Source: Phascolomyces articulosus (lineage: Eukaryota; Mucoromycota; Mucoromycetes; Mucorales; Lichtheimiaceae). Taken from it: 64,000 nucleotides of DNA. The position numbers and the translations under genes are program-made. Positions within the stretch are counted from its first letter, which is position 1; each line of letters starts with the position of its first letter. Below are positions 22,626 through 34,404 of the stretch, piece by piece. Where the stretch lies: NCBI GenBank assembly GCA_025677815.1, contig JAIXMP010000010.1, forward strand, positions 868,001 through 932,000, given 5' to 3'. A model generated the notes under the pieces. That model saw nothing but the letters and a program-made list of their open reading frames with translations. It was not told where the DNA came from and made no database searches.

Positions 22626-25370
22626 TCACCAATATTGAGATACTGGTTGGTTTCGTATTTCGGCATCAGTGTAATTTGCAGGGCGAGCTCGATTAAATTT
22701 GAAAAAATATAACCCGCAAGCATTACACAGTGTCTAATATATAAATAATAGGGATGGATTTGTGAGTGGTTATCCTTCATTGGTTATATACAAACATATC
22801 CTATTATATCTAGCTCACCTTTTCACCATAAGGTCCACTTCGTATAATGGACGTTTGTTGTGGATTACATCGACAATTCGAACATGACCAAGATCGATCC
22901 ACTGTATTACCTTTTTTTTTTGAATATTAATATGATTTGTTTATGACCATTCTCTCTCATCATCTATAAAAAAAAAGCAACAATCTAAAGTTGTTTGAAC
23001 TTACTCTGTACCGGCTTTGTAGCATGATCTGCCATGGTTGAGAATCGATTGCCCGTGTTTAGAGAGATTGCACCACTTTGTACTTGTGAAGCTGCTCGAT
23101 GATGGTACTGATGGTGATGATCATCATGATCTTTGGAAGAATGCGCTGCAATATTTTGACGTGCCTTTTGAGCACTTCGTCTTGTTGAATAATAGGAAGG
23201 TGTTTCTTGTCCTCTGCCATTATCTTCAGATACATCATCATATATAGGTGGTAATGTATGACAATTGGTTCGATGTGTTTTGATAGGTTCTAAATCAGGT
23301 AATACGAGACCTCTACGGTTTCGTACTTGACGTCGTTTACGTCTGTAAAATAAAATATCATAAATTTAAAGGTCCACTTCCGTTACAAAAATAAAAAAAA
23401 CACAGTAATCTCTTCCACCCCAGATCTCTTGTTGTACTTATAAATATAGTTTACCTCGCCTCTCTCATACGATCACGTTCAACTTTATCAATTTCTGCAT
23501 TTGTCAACTCTAAAACAGCAGGAGTAAAACTATCGGCAGTATTCAGATCGCGCATAATGGTTTTTACTGTCGGTAATAGACTACGTCGAAGATCATCATC
23601 TGTCACTGTCGATCCATCAAATTCATGGCCCGTAAGTAATAGATATTTGATGTGTGCGTGAACTTGTTCACGAATGGAGTGGGCAACAGCTGTTCTATTA
23701 ACAGCACATATCATATGGTATCAGTTTGATGTTTATTGATTTTTATAAAGCCAATTTACATTGAACAAAAATCAAGACACTTACTTAAATTCACCACCAA
23801 GACCTAAATCCTTTACGAGAACTTCGGCAAATCGTTCAGGTGAATTATGCCGACAATTAATATCCCATTCAAATTGATCAATCAGTGCTTGATTGCCTAC
23901 AGTAATATCCAGCTATATAAAAAAATACGCACCATAAACCAATGCTTCGTTTAGTCTAATAACAAAAAAATATCCCACCCTTTTCTTTTTATCCAAGAAA
24001 AAAAAACCAACCTTGATCAATGTTCGTAGTTCGGAAGTGCCCTTTGATTTCATGTCTTGATCATCCATTTGATCTGATGGTTCTTGTTTTATTACTTTTT
24101 CCTCTGTATCCGTCTTTCCTTCTTTGACGCTTTCCACATGTTTTCCAAATACTTCAAGTGCATTATTTGTTTCTACTTCATCCTCTACAAGATCATTACT
24201 TGTCACCATACTTGCTACATGTAATTCATAATCCTCAATTTGTTCGTTGATGGCACGAACAATACTTGGTTTGAATAATGCGACAGGTAAATTTAAATCT
24301 TCACATAGAACAATAGCAAATTGTTCATGCGTAATGAGTCGTTCTATATATATATATCGATAATTAATATTCTAACTCTTCCTTCCCTACTCTTTGTTCA
24401 CACATAAGATCCAGGTCATTTTACCATTCAAGTTCCAAGTAAAAGTATCTCGTAATTTATATCCATCAATTTCGAAATCAAGTCGAATCGGTACCAATGT
24501 ATCTTGCTTTGATGCTTGTTCAGCAAGTTTCTTCATTGGGCTAATCAATACATCAATATTCATAAATATTAGTTCTCAACTTTTTTTTTATATTTGATCT
24601 TTTTTTTCTACAAGAATAAAGATATATGATGCGACACTTTACAAATGAAAATCAGTTGTTTGCCTTCGTCGTTTTCGATCGCGTGGATAAAGGATATGAC
24701 CCCTGAGATCATTTCCTTCCCGTTGATAATTCAAATATCCTTTACCAAACACAGCCGTTGGGTTGTGATGCATACGAAGCATTTTATCATGTTGAAACGT
24801 ATCAATATCCGTTTTCTTTTCTCGTGCAAGTTCAATATAGTGTTTATGTTGTTTGTTTAAAGTCTTTTGATAGGTTTCATCACGTTTTTGATATTGTATT
24901 AATTGTTTTCGTCGTGTTTCATTTTCAAGTTTAAAAGTTTCATTAGGAGGAACAATAGCCCCTTGTGAAATGTGGGGTTGATTCGAATGTGGTGTGTGTT
25001 GCTGTTGTTGTTGTGGGTGTTGTGATGGTAATGGAGGTCTTATGAATTGTTTGATCGCTCCATTAGATGCATCTGTTAATGTATTATGTTGTTGTGGGGG
25101 AAATGGCTGCTGTGGATGTTGTGGATGATATTGTTGTTGTTGATTAGCAACTGTATGTTGATGCATTTTATGCTGAGAAGCTAACATGGGGGCATGACCT
25201 GGCGGTGAAGCAGGTGATGTATTTGGCCAATCGACCGGCATGCGTGGACGATTATTCATTGGAAAACCTGATGGTGGTCCTGCCGCTGCAGAACCGGACA
25301 TGGTGGGATAAGATGGGATTCCCGCTGTTGCCATTCGTTGTTTGTCAAAAAAATTATTATTCTGCATCAT
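22626..25370 (-). CDS. snf5: SNF5/SMARCB1 homologue with C-terminal GATA-type zinc finger
   Basis: Core subunit of a SWI/SNF-type chromatin remodeller, 693 residues predicted. Exons: 24643-25370, 24425-24540, 24012-24343, 23785-23912, 23455-23694, 23005-23342, 22819-22910 and 22626-22733; all phases agree. The N-terminal 240 residues are Pro/Gln-rich and end in a basic, helical region. Repeat 1 of the SNF5 domain begins near residue 257 ([19 protein letters not shown]). A charged insert follows, then repeat 2 near 393 ([19 protein letters not shown]). The C-terminus carries C637-x2-C640-x20-C661-x2-C664 with SGPYG and [10 protein letters not shown], a GATA-like finger assembled from the last two exons. 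The start is the first ATG of the exon; a longer in-frame extension upstream begins with TTG, not ATG. Confidence 0.93.
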
Positions 25371-25650
25371 GGAAATATGAGATGGTAGTTGAAGAACGTT
25401 TGCATTCAATGGATCGATTAAAAAATAAGAGAAAAAGAAGTTTAAAGTAACCGGAAAGCTAATCTAGACAAACGCGATTACTGTAAATATATTTTATATA
25501 TAGACACAGAAACTTTTTTCTTAAAAAAGACGAAGAGTGCAGAAAATAGGGGTCCAAAGACTGCCGCATCTCAAACCGATGATTTAGCAGTGGTACTTAT
25601 TTTCAGCCAATAATATAAGAGATGATGCAAAAGGATTTTTTTTATTTTTT

Positions 25651-27791
25651 TTAGGTACGAACATGGAACTTTCCTGCCTTTGTTAATGAACGAACACCCT
25701 AAAAAAACATATATTGTTATTATTATATTAGCCTTCTTCTTATTTAAAATAGATACTACTTAATATATATACCTTATATGGTTTATATCCTTCATGGAAA
25801 AGCCGTAAACTATCCACCTTGAGACCAGAAACTGCATACATGCTAATCTGGAAATCCACACCAATAGTCATACCAGTTTCAGGATTAAGATCACTTATAA
25901 AATAAATACCAATTCTTTCTAGTTAATACATGACCTATTATTTCTTTTTGTATATTTTTGTATATGAAAAAATACTATTTTTTACCTGCTTCGGAATGTT
26001 CCTGATAACATAGGTGCACGTTCTCGTTGTTGAATCTTCCCAATATCCCATTTAATAGTCTACAGAGAATGATTCAATATTGTTAGAAGAGGATTCTCTC
26101 TTATCATTGTATAATTAAGAAAGAGAAATAAAGACTAATAATGACTTACCTTTGTTACAGGATCATACATATATTGACCACCATTACAAGTGGCATTTAC
26201 GCTGATTGTACCTTTTGGCATTGGTAATGATACCTTGACATTTTCGATAGGTTTTCCATCCGTTGATCGTGGATGAACAGTTATATCAAATCGGCCACCA
26301 TTTTTTGTTATCAGTATTTGAGGTTTTACTTGAAGTGGCATTGCTTGATAATGTGTTAATTCGGCACTAGACATAATATTTAAATCGGTATGAATGAATA
26401 ATCATTTCTATCAGTATATAAATCTTCTTGCAAAATATTTACCGGTATGACATAAGTTTGAAATGACCATCTGGGGGAACAAATGATAATACTTTATCAC
26501 TTTCCCACTTTCGATATCTTTTATTTATATAAGAGTAGTAATTCGTTGTTGTTAATTCATTATTTTCACCGTTGGTGTTTTCTCCCTTCCTCTCCATCCT
26601 TCTATCGTATTTTCATGTATATATTATTTACCTTACGCATGGATGAAAGCTCACATCATCAATGACTCTTGGATTAATAAAACTGAGTGTTAAGTCGGGC
26701 ATACCTGATAATTTACAATTGGCTACCACATTTCCATGTGCTTCACATGAAACAACTGTGCCATTCCTATCATAAATCACCAATGAAGAATAAGCAACTA
26801 AAGTAACAACTCCTTTTCACCTCCAGAGATTATATATAACATACTGAGCAATTGTAGCATCAATTTCTTCCACAATATCGAAATAGATTTCATTTTGAGT
26901 GTATTTGACACCAGCTTTTCGCCAAGGTATACTCGATAAATTCTGTGGAAACTTGGGCGCTACACTTTTGATTTTAAAAAAAGATAAGTTATATGATAAT
27001 TTAATATTTTTTTTTTTGGAAAATTATCCCATTTCCCTCCTCTCTATTCCATTCCATTTCATTCCATTACCCAGCAGCAGCGCCTACGGTTGTCATGACT
27101 TTGTTCATAATTGTAGGTGGCATAATGATATCTTTTAAAGTATTTGGTTCTGTGGTCAATGGGTATCCATAATCCATCATTTCTTCTAACAATTGATATA
27201 CTGTAACAAAGTTTTCTCGAATCGATAATTCAGAAACGTCCGCAAGATAATCCGTCAAAATATCTATAATGCGATGAATAAACTCAAACACCAACATCGG
27301 ATCCACTAATGATAACAATAGCCTAGTATATCAGCATCTCTCTTTCTCTTTTTCACAGATATTATACCATTATCTTTTTTGTATTTACCTTCGCGATCCA
27401 CTGGACATAACCATATTAAATCATCTCGTAATACATTTAATAACCAATATTTTGGCGTTTCAAGAATAGGTGGTACGTCTTCTCTTGTATAAAAAGGCTC
27501 TTTCCAATCTTGTCCTGATCCTGTCTTATCCTCCATGCTTCCCGGTAATGAGTTCATGAACTTGGCGCTTTCGTCATTGAATACGTCTACGATTTGTCGA
27601 GAAATGATGCCACGCCAATGTTTCTCCACGATAATTTTTCTAGATTATAATAAGCATATATATAAAGAAAGGAAAATTAGACAAAAACAGATTAACATGA
27701 CAATAAAAATCTACTATTGTTGTTTACCATCGAGATGGCATTGGTTCTTATATTACCCTTGGAGATTTATAACAAAAAGTGAGTTGATCAT
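25651..27791 (-). CDS. apm3: AP-3 adaptor complex mu subunit
   Basis: Medium chain of AP-3, which sorts cargo from Golgi/endosomes to the vacuole by binding tyrosine-based signals. 436 residues (family about 420) in ten exons: 27757-27791, 27389-27639, 27071-27305, 26845-26964, 26632-26766, 26443-26517, 26150-26366, 25986-26059, 25773-25893 and 25651-25698. The N-terminal longin domain starts MINSLFVINLQG and continues EKHWRG; FEFIHRIIDILTDYLAD and VYQLLEEMMDYGYPLTTEP follow. The mu homology domain begins near residue 190 (IPWRKAGVKYTQNEIYFDI) and includes PPDGHFKLMSYR. MINSLF and the residues around EMMDYG.PL.TE fit AP-3 better than AP-1 or AP-2. The 35-nt first exon and the 48-nt last exon are outside any long open frame. 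Confidence 0.92.
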
Positions 27792-28504
27792 GAGGAAGTT
27801 ATACAAAAAAAAGAGGTACTCACTGAAAGGCGGAACACGCGGATGAAGCCTACATGTTTCAGAAGTCGTTCTTTCTGGTCGGGTATCCAAAACTTGGCAA
27901 TACCAAACACAACCAAAAAAAGGAGTAAGTCGATCCTTTTCGAGATAATAGATGAATTATGATAAATTGTAACTACCGACTTATTAGATTAGAATAACCC
28001 TATCTTATTCTCTGACTTTGATATCAAATGACGTGATGAGGATTGTAAGAGATTTCTACATCCAAAACAAATAATTGTTCCCTCTGCGTCACAACTTTCT
28101 TCATTTTTAATACCACTTGATTTGCTTCATATTTATACACTATCATATTCCACTATTATCATATGGCTTATCCAAATTAAAGAAATATTTATCAGTTGTA
28201 TAGTGTAGACCCTAGTTTTTATTTGTACATAAACGCTAATTTTTCATCTTGAAGTGGGAATAGAGTAGTTGCTAAGTGTATAGATATAGCTAATATGTTA
28301 CTGTTTGTATTTATATATATTTATGCCTGAATAATTTGACATTCAATAATAGAGTAGTTATACTTTTTTTGTATGTGAAATTGGAATAAAAAGTGACATT
28401 GATAAAAGGAGAAAGTGGGAGTACGCAGTGTATAAGCTATCCATATATAGATTATTTTTTTTTTTTTGGTTTTTTCTGTTTTGTTGAATGAAGGTTGTGA
28501 TCCA
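27792..28504. other. Intergenic
   Basis: This holds the AP-3 mu promoter and the 3' flank of the SWIM/RING gene. Open frames are short and T-rich; no gene is seen. Confidence 0.5.
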
Positions 28505-30421
28505 TTACAAACCATAAGAAGAAACATCTATGAAAAAATATAACGGCGAATGATGTGAATAATGATTTCGTAGTGATGATAGTGTTGTGCTGAAGTAAAG
28601 TATAAAAAAGGATATTTTATTATTACCTCGAACTTCGGGCATTCCTACCAACGAGCCGACATTGACATATCCTTCTTGATTACGCAAATGAGAAGTATCG
28701 ATTTTGGAAGTGTTATTTTTCTTTTTCTTTTTTGAATCATGCCATTCTGCACGACAGTAGACACATGTGATTTTAGAGCGACCTGAAGTACTCCAGGCTT
28801 CGAAGCAAGCCTATGTTATTATTGTAATTGCAAACGAAGAAAGAATAAGTATATGGAATAGATGACACATCTCATCCTCCCTTCTCTTTCCAAGAAGCCA
28901 TAAACTCTACCTTGTGGATATTGTTGCCGCATGATTTGCAAAAAACGATTAAGGACCGTTCTGCTTCAGTAAACTCTTCAAAGCAGACAGGGCAATCAGA
29001 AGTAGTTAATGGTCGTTGTTTTGCTCCATCTTCATTTCTAAGAGAAAAATAGCCATAATTTCATCCACAAAAAAATAAATAAAGAAATGCTTATATCATA
29101 TATATTATACTCCAACGTTGAATATAAAAAGTACAAAAATCAAATCCCTCCCCCAAGCACTACATACCCTTCCTCCTTGACTGGGGGTAGATTCTTTCCA
29201 TAAAGTTGGCTTTCAAGAGTACTTTGAATCTGTTGGTTTGCCTATATTCGAAAAAAATAGTATAAAATTTAATAATCAAATCCTCTAGTCCTGGACTTGA
29301 TTTTGACAACTTACAATCACGCTTGCATCAGGTGTACAATTTTCAAAGACTTGGGCCAGTTCCTATTTATTTAAAAAAAATGTAGATTAATATAGCCAGA
29401 TGGATCAACATTATTTTATATTTCTTAGTATATCAAAACAAAACTAATAAAGAGCATACTTCTCTTGTCAAATATAATCTATGACAGGCTGGGGAATGTG
29501 CATTTACGTGAAAGACCTTGAGAAGGATCAACAAGATATGTTTGCAATGCTTTTTACGGAAGATATGGTCCCTGCAGGAACAGCCCAAACGCTGGCCGAT
29601 TTCAACTTCATATACCTATTATGTATTTTTTTTTATGTTATCAAAGCCAATGATAAATAACTAAATATATATCCATTTATTCATTCTCATTATTTAAAAA
29701 GAAAACTTACATTTCCAGTGCTACCAAGAACTATATATATATTCATTAATTATTAGAAAAGAAGATATATAATATATGACACCAGATAGTAGACAAATAA
29801 ACATCCATTTACCATCAAAGCGTTGTTTAAAATCTTGTACAATAGTTCGTTGGACAACAATCATTCTATCGGTTGCCATTCGATAGAGTCGACCTTGCAA
29901 TTCCTAATATAAAGAGAATAGAGACCAATATTCATTATAATATTCATAGACACAGTAGCTCATTTACTTTTACTTACTCTCAATTCAGGAGGGAATTCAT
30001 TCAATACTTTATCCATTTCGGCTTTTGCCATTGCTTTTTTTGATAGTTTCTTTGGCTTCGGTTCCTTGACTTCGGTAATCACAGACGGCGAAGTCGAAGG
30101 TTCTTCAATTACCTGAGATTCCTTTGGTGTTGGCATTGTTGTTGAATCAGTTGATTCATTTGTTACCTCGGAAGCTTTTCTAGCTCGTCTCTTTGGTTTT
30201 GGTTCATTGTTGTCATTTTTATCTACAGCCGCAGCCTTTCTTTTCACGGTAGTTGTAACCTTACGCGTAGTAGTAGTGGTTTTCGTAGTCTTTTTCGTTT
30301 TTGAAACTACAATGTTTTTTTTGGTTTGTGCTGATGTATCAATTACATTGTCTTTGGGAGAATCTTCATTGACATTATTTTTTTGTGCAGTAACACGAGT
30401 AGTTGATCTGGTGATTGCCAT
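28505..30421 (-). CDS. SWIM and RING zinc-finger protein, likely E3 ubiquitin ligase (ZSWIM2-like)
   Basis: A 388-residue protein in nine exons: 29978-30421, 29813-29903, 29711-29730 (20 nt), 29460-29615, 29315-29362, 29168-29241, 28911-29037, 28627-28810 and 28505-28527. The first 140 residues are Lys/Thr-rich and basic. The SWIM motif is C197-S-C199-x9-C209-K-H211 within GCSCRDHIFRKKHCKH. The RING begins at C293 (CPVCFEEF) and continues CKSCGNNIHKACF and CVYCRAEW. This SWIM plus RING pairing is that of ZSWIM2/MEX-type ligases. The last exon is inferred: splicing at 28626/28528 gives EVRDVSSYGL, while read-through gives a 36-residue hydrophobic tail that looks non-coding. Target proteins are unknown. 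Confidence 0.85.
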
Positions 30422-30857
30422 TCTTGAAAAAAAATAATACAGAGTGAATAAGGTAAATCCGTGTTTGACAAGTAATTTTTCTTTTTTATGCATTCCCAAT
30501 CCAGTTTACCATATTTGGATCGTTTTTTCTTTTTTCAATGATTCCATCATAATTACATCCTAATCATTGTCCACTTTCACATTGGTAGTTCTGCTGTTAC
30601 CAATGAAAAAATCATCTTTTGATAAAATAAATAATGATTAATTAAGTTTTGATTTCTTTCAACACTATACAAGATTTAATCCTGTCCCGAGGTTTCATGT
30701 GTCGTCTTTACACAAGGTGAGACTTTTATGGTATTTTTAGTTAATCGATATTACAATAAAACTAACATTAAAATCAAAATCTTTATTATATATACCACTG
30801 TTAAATAGCTATCTAATCCCAAGTTGTTTTTCATTTATTATAAACTATAGAAAACAA
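30422..30857. other. Intergenic
   Basis: This lies between the start of the SWIM/RING gene and the end of methyltransferase 1. It is AT-rich with no coding signal. Confidence 0.5.
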
Positions 30858-31846
30858 TTATAATTTTCGTTGAGTCCAGAAAATATCTGTATCATGAGGA
30901 TAATGAACATATCCTTGGTCATCCAATTTAAACCCATCGGCAGAATCATCAAGAATTGAATCTATTTGTTTCCTTATCCCATTTTGTTCTTCTTGTGGAA
31001 GCATCTTGATGTGGCTTCTTGTTTTCATAATCCGATCAATAACTGTTTCTCTAGTACAAAGCATATCATTAGAATGCTGTTGGTATTGTAATGGTAAATC
31101 AAATAATTGGCCAGCTTCTGGTTCTTCAAAGATTGCTTTCCATTTCTGTTGACGATATTGTGGTGCATCCCCTTCGTATTGTTCATATAAGCTAATACAT
31201 TAAGAAACAGTTGATTTCCATTAATAAACGACAAATGTTTAATTGTATATAATTAATAAAAAGCACTTACTCGCGTAATTTTCGAACCCATTGACTACGT
31301 TCTTTACTTTCCAAATTCCATACGAGAATTAAATGACCACCAGGTTCTAATACGCGATGAATTTCTCTCAAACTTGGAATATCTGAAAACCAATGAAAAG
31401 CTTGACCAATAATAACCACTTGTTGCGATTTTGATGGCAATGGGATATTCCAACTTGTTCCTTTAAAGGTTTGTACTTGTGGAAATAAGGCCACGAGTTG
31501 TTCGCGCATGGGGTCAACAGGTTCAATAGCTGTGATATTGGTATATTGACCCTCCTCGATCAAAAGCTTGGTGACAATTCCTGTACCTGCCGCCAAATCT
31601 AGGATGGGTGCATCTTTATTATTCTTGGACAATAAAGATTCAACATGATCCAAGACAGATTGCGGATAGGTGGGTCGAAGTTTTGCTTTACAAATATATG
31701 GACAAGAAGAATGATGTTATATAATAATTGTATAATACAGCACAAAATAATGAAAATAAAGGTTAATTTTAGATATTTTATTATTATTTACCGTATGCAT
31801 CAGCTTGACTAAAACCATTGGCAGCAGTTGGATGAACATATGTCAT
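30858..31846 (-). CDS. SAM-dependent class I methyltransferase, copy 1 (divergent)
   Basis: A 267-residue enzyme in three exons (31792-31846, 31271-31685 and 30858-31191). It starts MTYVHPTAANGFSQADAY. Motif I is ILDLAAGTGIVTKLL, the acidic motif II is AIEPVDPM, then QAFHWF and EIHRVLEPGGHLILVWN. This is the Methyltransf_11/25 fold seen in small-molecule methyltransferases such as yeast Crg1/Tmt1; the substrate cannot be inferred. The C-terminal half ends YPHDTDIFWTQRKL, shared with copies 2 and 3. It lacks the third intron that those copies have after the QYR codons. It is transcribed away from copy 2 across an 829-bp shared promoter region. Confidence 0.88.
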
Positions 31847-32675
31847 ATTAACAATAAAAATTAATAATATATATGAAAGAGGATGGAAGAAAAGGAGATA
31901 TATTGCGTGTTTTGATACGGTACATTCTTCTTTTGCATAATTTTGCACCGTATTGCATCATTTGTAATACCACAAAAGCCATCATAAACAATGATCCGTT
32001 CATTTTTTATCGTGGCTAAGCTTCATTAGGTAACAAGGATCTTAGACAACTAGAAATAATTAATTACCATATTTTTTGGAAACAAAATATTCGTATCTAT
32101 AATTATTATGCCACCTATAATCTTTAGGTACTAATGAGCAGGGATAACAAATTGCCGCTTTTCATTATTCGTCATGCAGATCGACATCACTCCGATCATT
32201 CTCTCATCAGCATGTGAATAGAGTTTTTCTTGGCCCTTCGTCGCTTTAATCATTTAATGTTTAGATAGTTTTGACTCATTTAATATCATACTTTGCGAAA
32301 GACGCTGAGCTTATCTCATGTTACATCGAATTCCATTCGAACAAGTAATCATAGAAATCAAAATATCGTAATAGCCAATATAGTTTGCATAGTAGGTTTT
32401 CTTTTTATAACAATAGCAACCCTGTGGTGATTTATTCAGAAAACAGTAACAAAAAACAACATTCCTCCTGATTATTTAATCCGTCCCTTACTCTGGAGCT
32501 TGCCTACACAGTTATACCGTATTTAGCCAAAAATACTCTATAAATACTTTGGTAGGTTTTGCAAGGGTGAAAGGTAAATTTCGGGTTAACTTTTTTTTAA
32601 TAGACCAAATTAAGATAAAAAACTACTTGATTTAATCCACCTCTTCTTCGTTTTTCTTTGGTTCTATAACAAAAT
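31847..32675. other. Divergent promoter region between methyltransferases 1 and 2
   Basis: No gene. A TATA-like CTCTATAAATAC at 32537-32548 lies about 130 nt before the ATG of copy 2. The shared position allows co-regulation of copies 1 and 2. Confidence 0.5.
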
Positions 32676-33745
32676 ATGTCTTCTACTTTACACCCAACTG
32701 CTGCTAGTGGCTTTAACAAGCAAGCTGATGAATATGGTTAGTTACTGTGTAATTGATTGCATATCACCAAGATAAATCTACAAACACACACTAACCTCAA
32801 TGGGATGGAAATTAAAAAATTACGCCACTATTATACAATAGCTCAAACTCGACCGAGATATCCGAAAGCAGCTCTTGACAAGATTCAAAAATTGATACCC
32901 AATCTCAATGCTTCCATCCTTGATCTAGCAGCAGGCACAGGAATTCTAACACAATTACTAGTCGATCGTGGATATACCAATGTCACAGCTGTTGAACCTG
33001 TTGATGGAATGTTAGAAAAACTCATCTCACTCCTTCCCGAAGTAGCTGCAAAGAAAGGCACCAGCTGGGAGATTCCTTTACCTTCTCAATCGCAAGATGT
33101 TGTTTTTGTTGCTCAAGCTTGGCACTGGTTTGCTGACTTGAATAGTTTAAAAGAAATCCATCGAGTACTTAAGCCAAACGGTTATTTCGTCTTATTGTGG
33201 AATATGGAAAGTCCTCGTAGTCTATGGGTTCAAGGTTTAAGAAAGTGAGTTTTTTTATCGGTTTTTACGTATCAAAAAGATAAATAGCATTATCTAATTA
33301 TACTATATATTACAAATAGTATTTATGAGCGATATGAAAATTCTGCTCCTCAGTATAGGTAATATGAAGTGAATGGTTGAAGGTGTAATTTGAATGAAAT
33401 GTTATGATATGCACATGACTAAGTGAATAATGAATTATTTATACAAATAGATTGGGATGGTGGAAGGCAGTATTTGAGGAAAAAGAAGCTGGGGAATTGT
33501 TTAATTTACCACTAAATCATAATCAATTTGAATATGATTTTTTGGTTTCAAAGGAAAATATCTTTCGTCGAGTGATGACCAAGAGCTACATTGCTGTGCT
33601 TTCAGATGAAGAACGTGTGGCTGTGACCAAAGAGATGGAGGCAATTCTTGCTAATCCTGCAAATGAATTCTCAGTTAATGAGGAGAATCAAGCACTGTAT
33701 CCCCATGATACGGATATGTTTTGGACCCAAAAACGTAATGATTGA
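32676..33745 (+). CDS. SAM-dependent class I methyltransferase, copy 2
   Basis: A 265-residue enzyme in four exons: 32676-32736, 32842-33244, 33320-33358 and 33451-33745. It starts MSSTLHPTAASGFNKQADEY. SAM-binding motifs are ILDLAAGTGILTQLL and AVEPVDGM, followed by AQAWHWF and EIHRVLKPNGYFVLLWN. The tail YPHDTDMFWTQK is the family signature within this cluster. Exon 2 is nearly identical to that of copy 3, whereas exons 1, 3 and 4 and the introns differ clearly. This points to gene conversion or a very uneven constraint. Substrate unknown. Confidence 0.9.
32859..33246 (+). repeat. Identity tract shared with 34598-34985 (copy 2 side)
   Basis: By eye, 231 bp (32859-33089) are identical to 34598-34828 and 108 bp (33139-33246) are identical to 34878-34985. 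A diverged patch of about 49 bp lies between. Flanking exons and introns are much less alike. Confidence 0.85.
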
Positions 33746-34404
33746 ATCATATAATTTATATCCTAAATAGCCTGACTGGCACTTTTCTTCTTTTTCTTCC
33801 TCCAACTAGGATCCCTCACTACACCTCTCTCTTTTAAAAAAAAGAAAATCTATATTTTGTATATTATGATATCCGTAGAATAATATAAATAATAATGCAA
33901 TACATTTTTTAAAAAAGAAAGACTTCAAAAAGTAATAGTTGGGAAAAAAAGTGCCTTAATTACATCACGTTGATAAACATAACAAATCTGCAGCCGTATG
34001 TATTCTCTAAAATAAAAAGATATTGGTTTTCGTGAACAAAATATTGTAAAAAAAAAAAACTTAAAACGCCATATTTGTGATGGTAGGAAAAGAAAAATTC
34101 GCATCTGAAATTTGATCCATAGTCATTTATTATTATTATTATTACACGTTTCTTATCAGAAGCAGCTATAAAACAAACGGGTGGTCAGTAATAGGGAATA
34201 TCATAATAATCATGAACTTACAGAATATCTTAACAAAAGAGACATCTTGTGAATAGAGAGACATGATGTATATCATGCCCATAATGCTGGAACTACATAT
34301 GTAGGTGCATACTGAAAGTTACATTCTGCAAAGGCAACTTTATATTTACCATATATTATGGTAGAAATACTCGAATTCGACTCATTTCTTTCTTTCCAAC
34401 AAAA
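33746..34404. other. Intergenic between tandem methyltransferases
   Basis: The 3' flank of copy 2 and the promoter of copy 3. A (TTA)n run lies near 34128-34144. No gene is seen. Confidence 0.5.

Noticed and set aside
25371..25409. Longer N-terminus for SNF5 beginning near 25409
   Set aside because: The frame is open, but its first codon is TTG, not ATG. The first ATG in frame is at 25368-25370.
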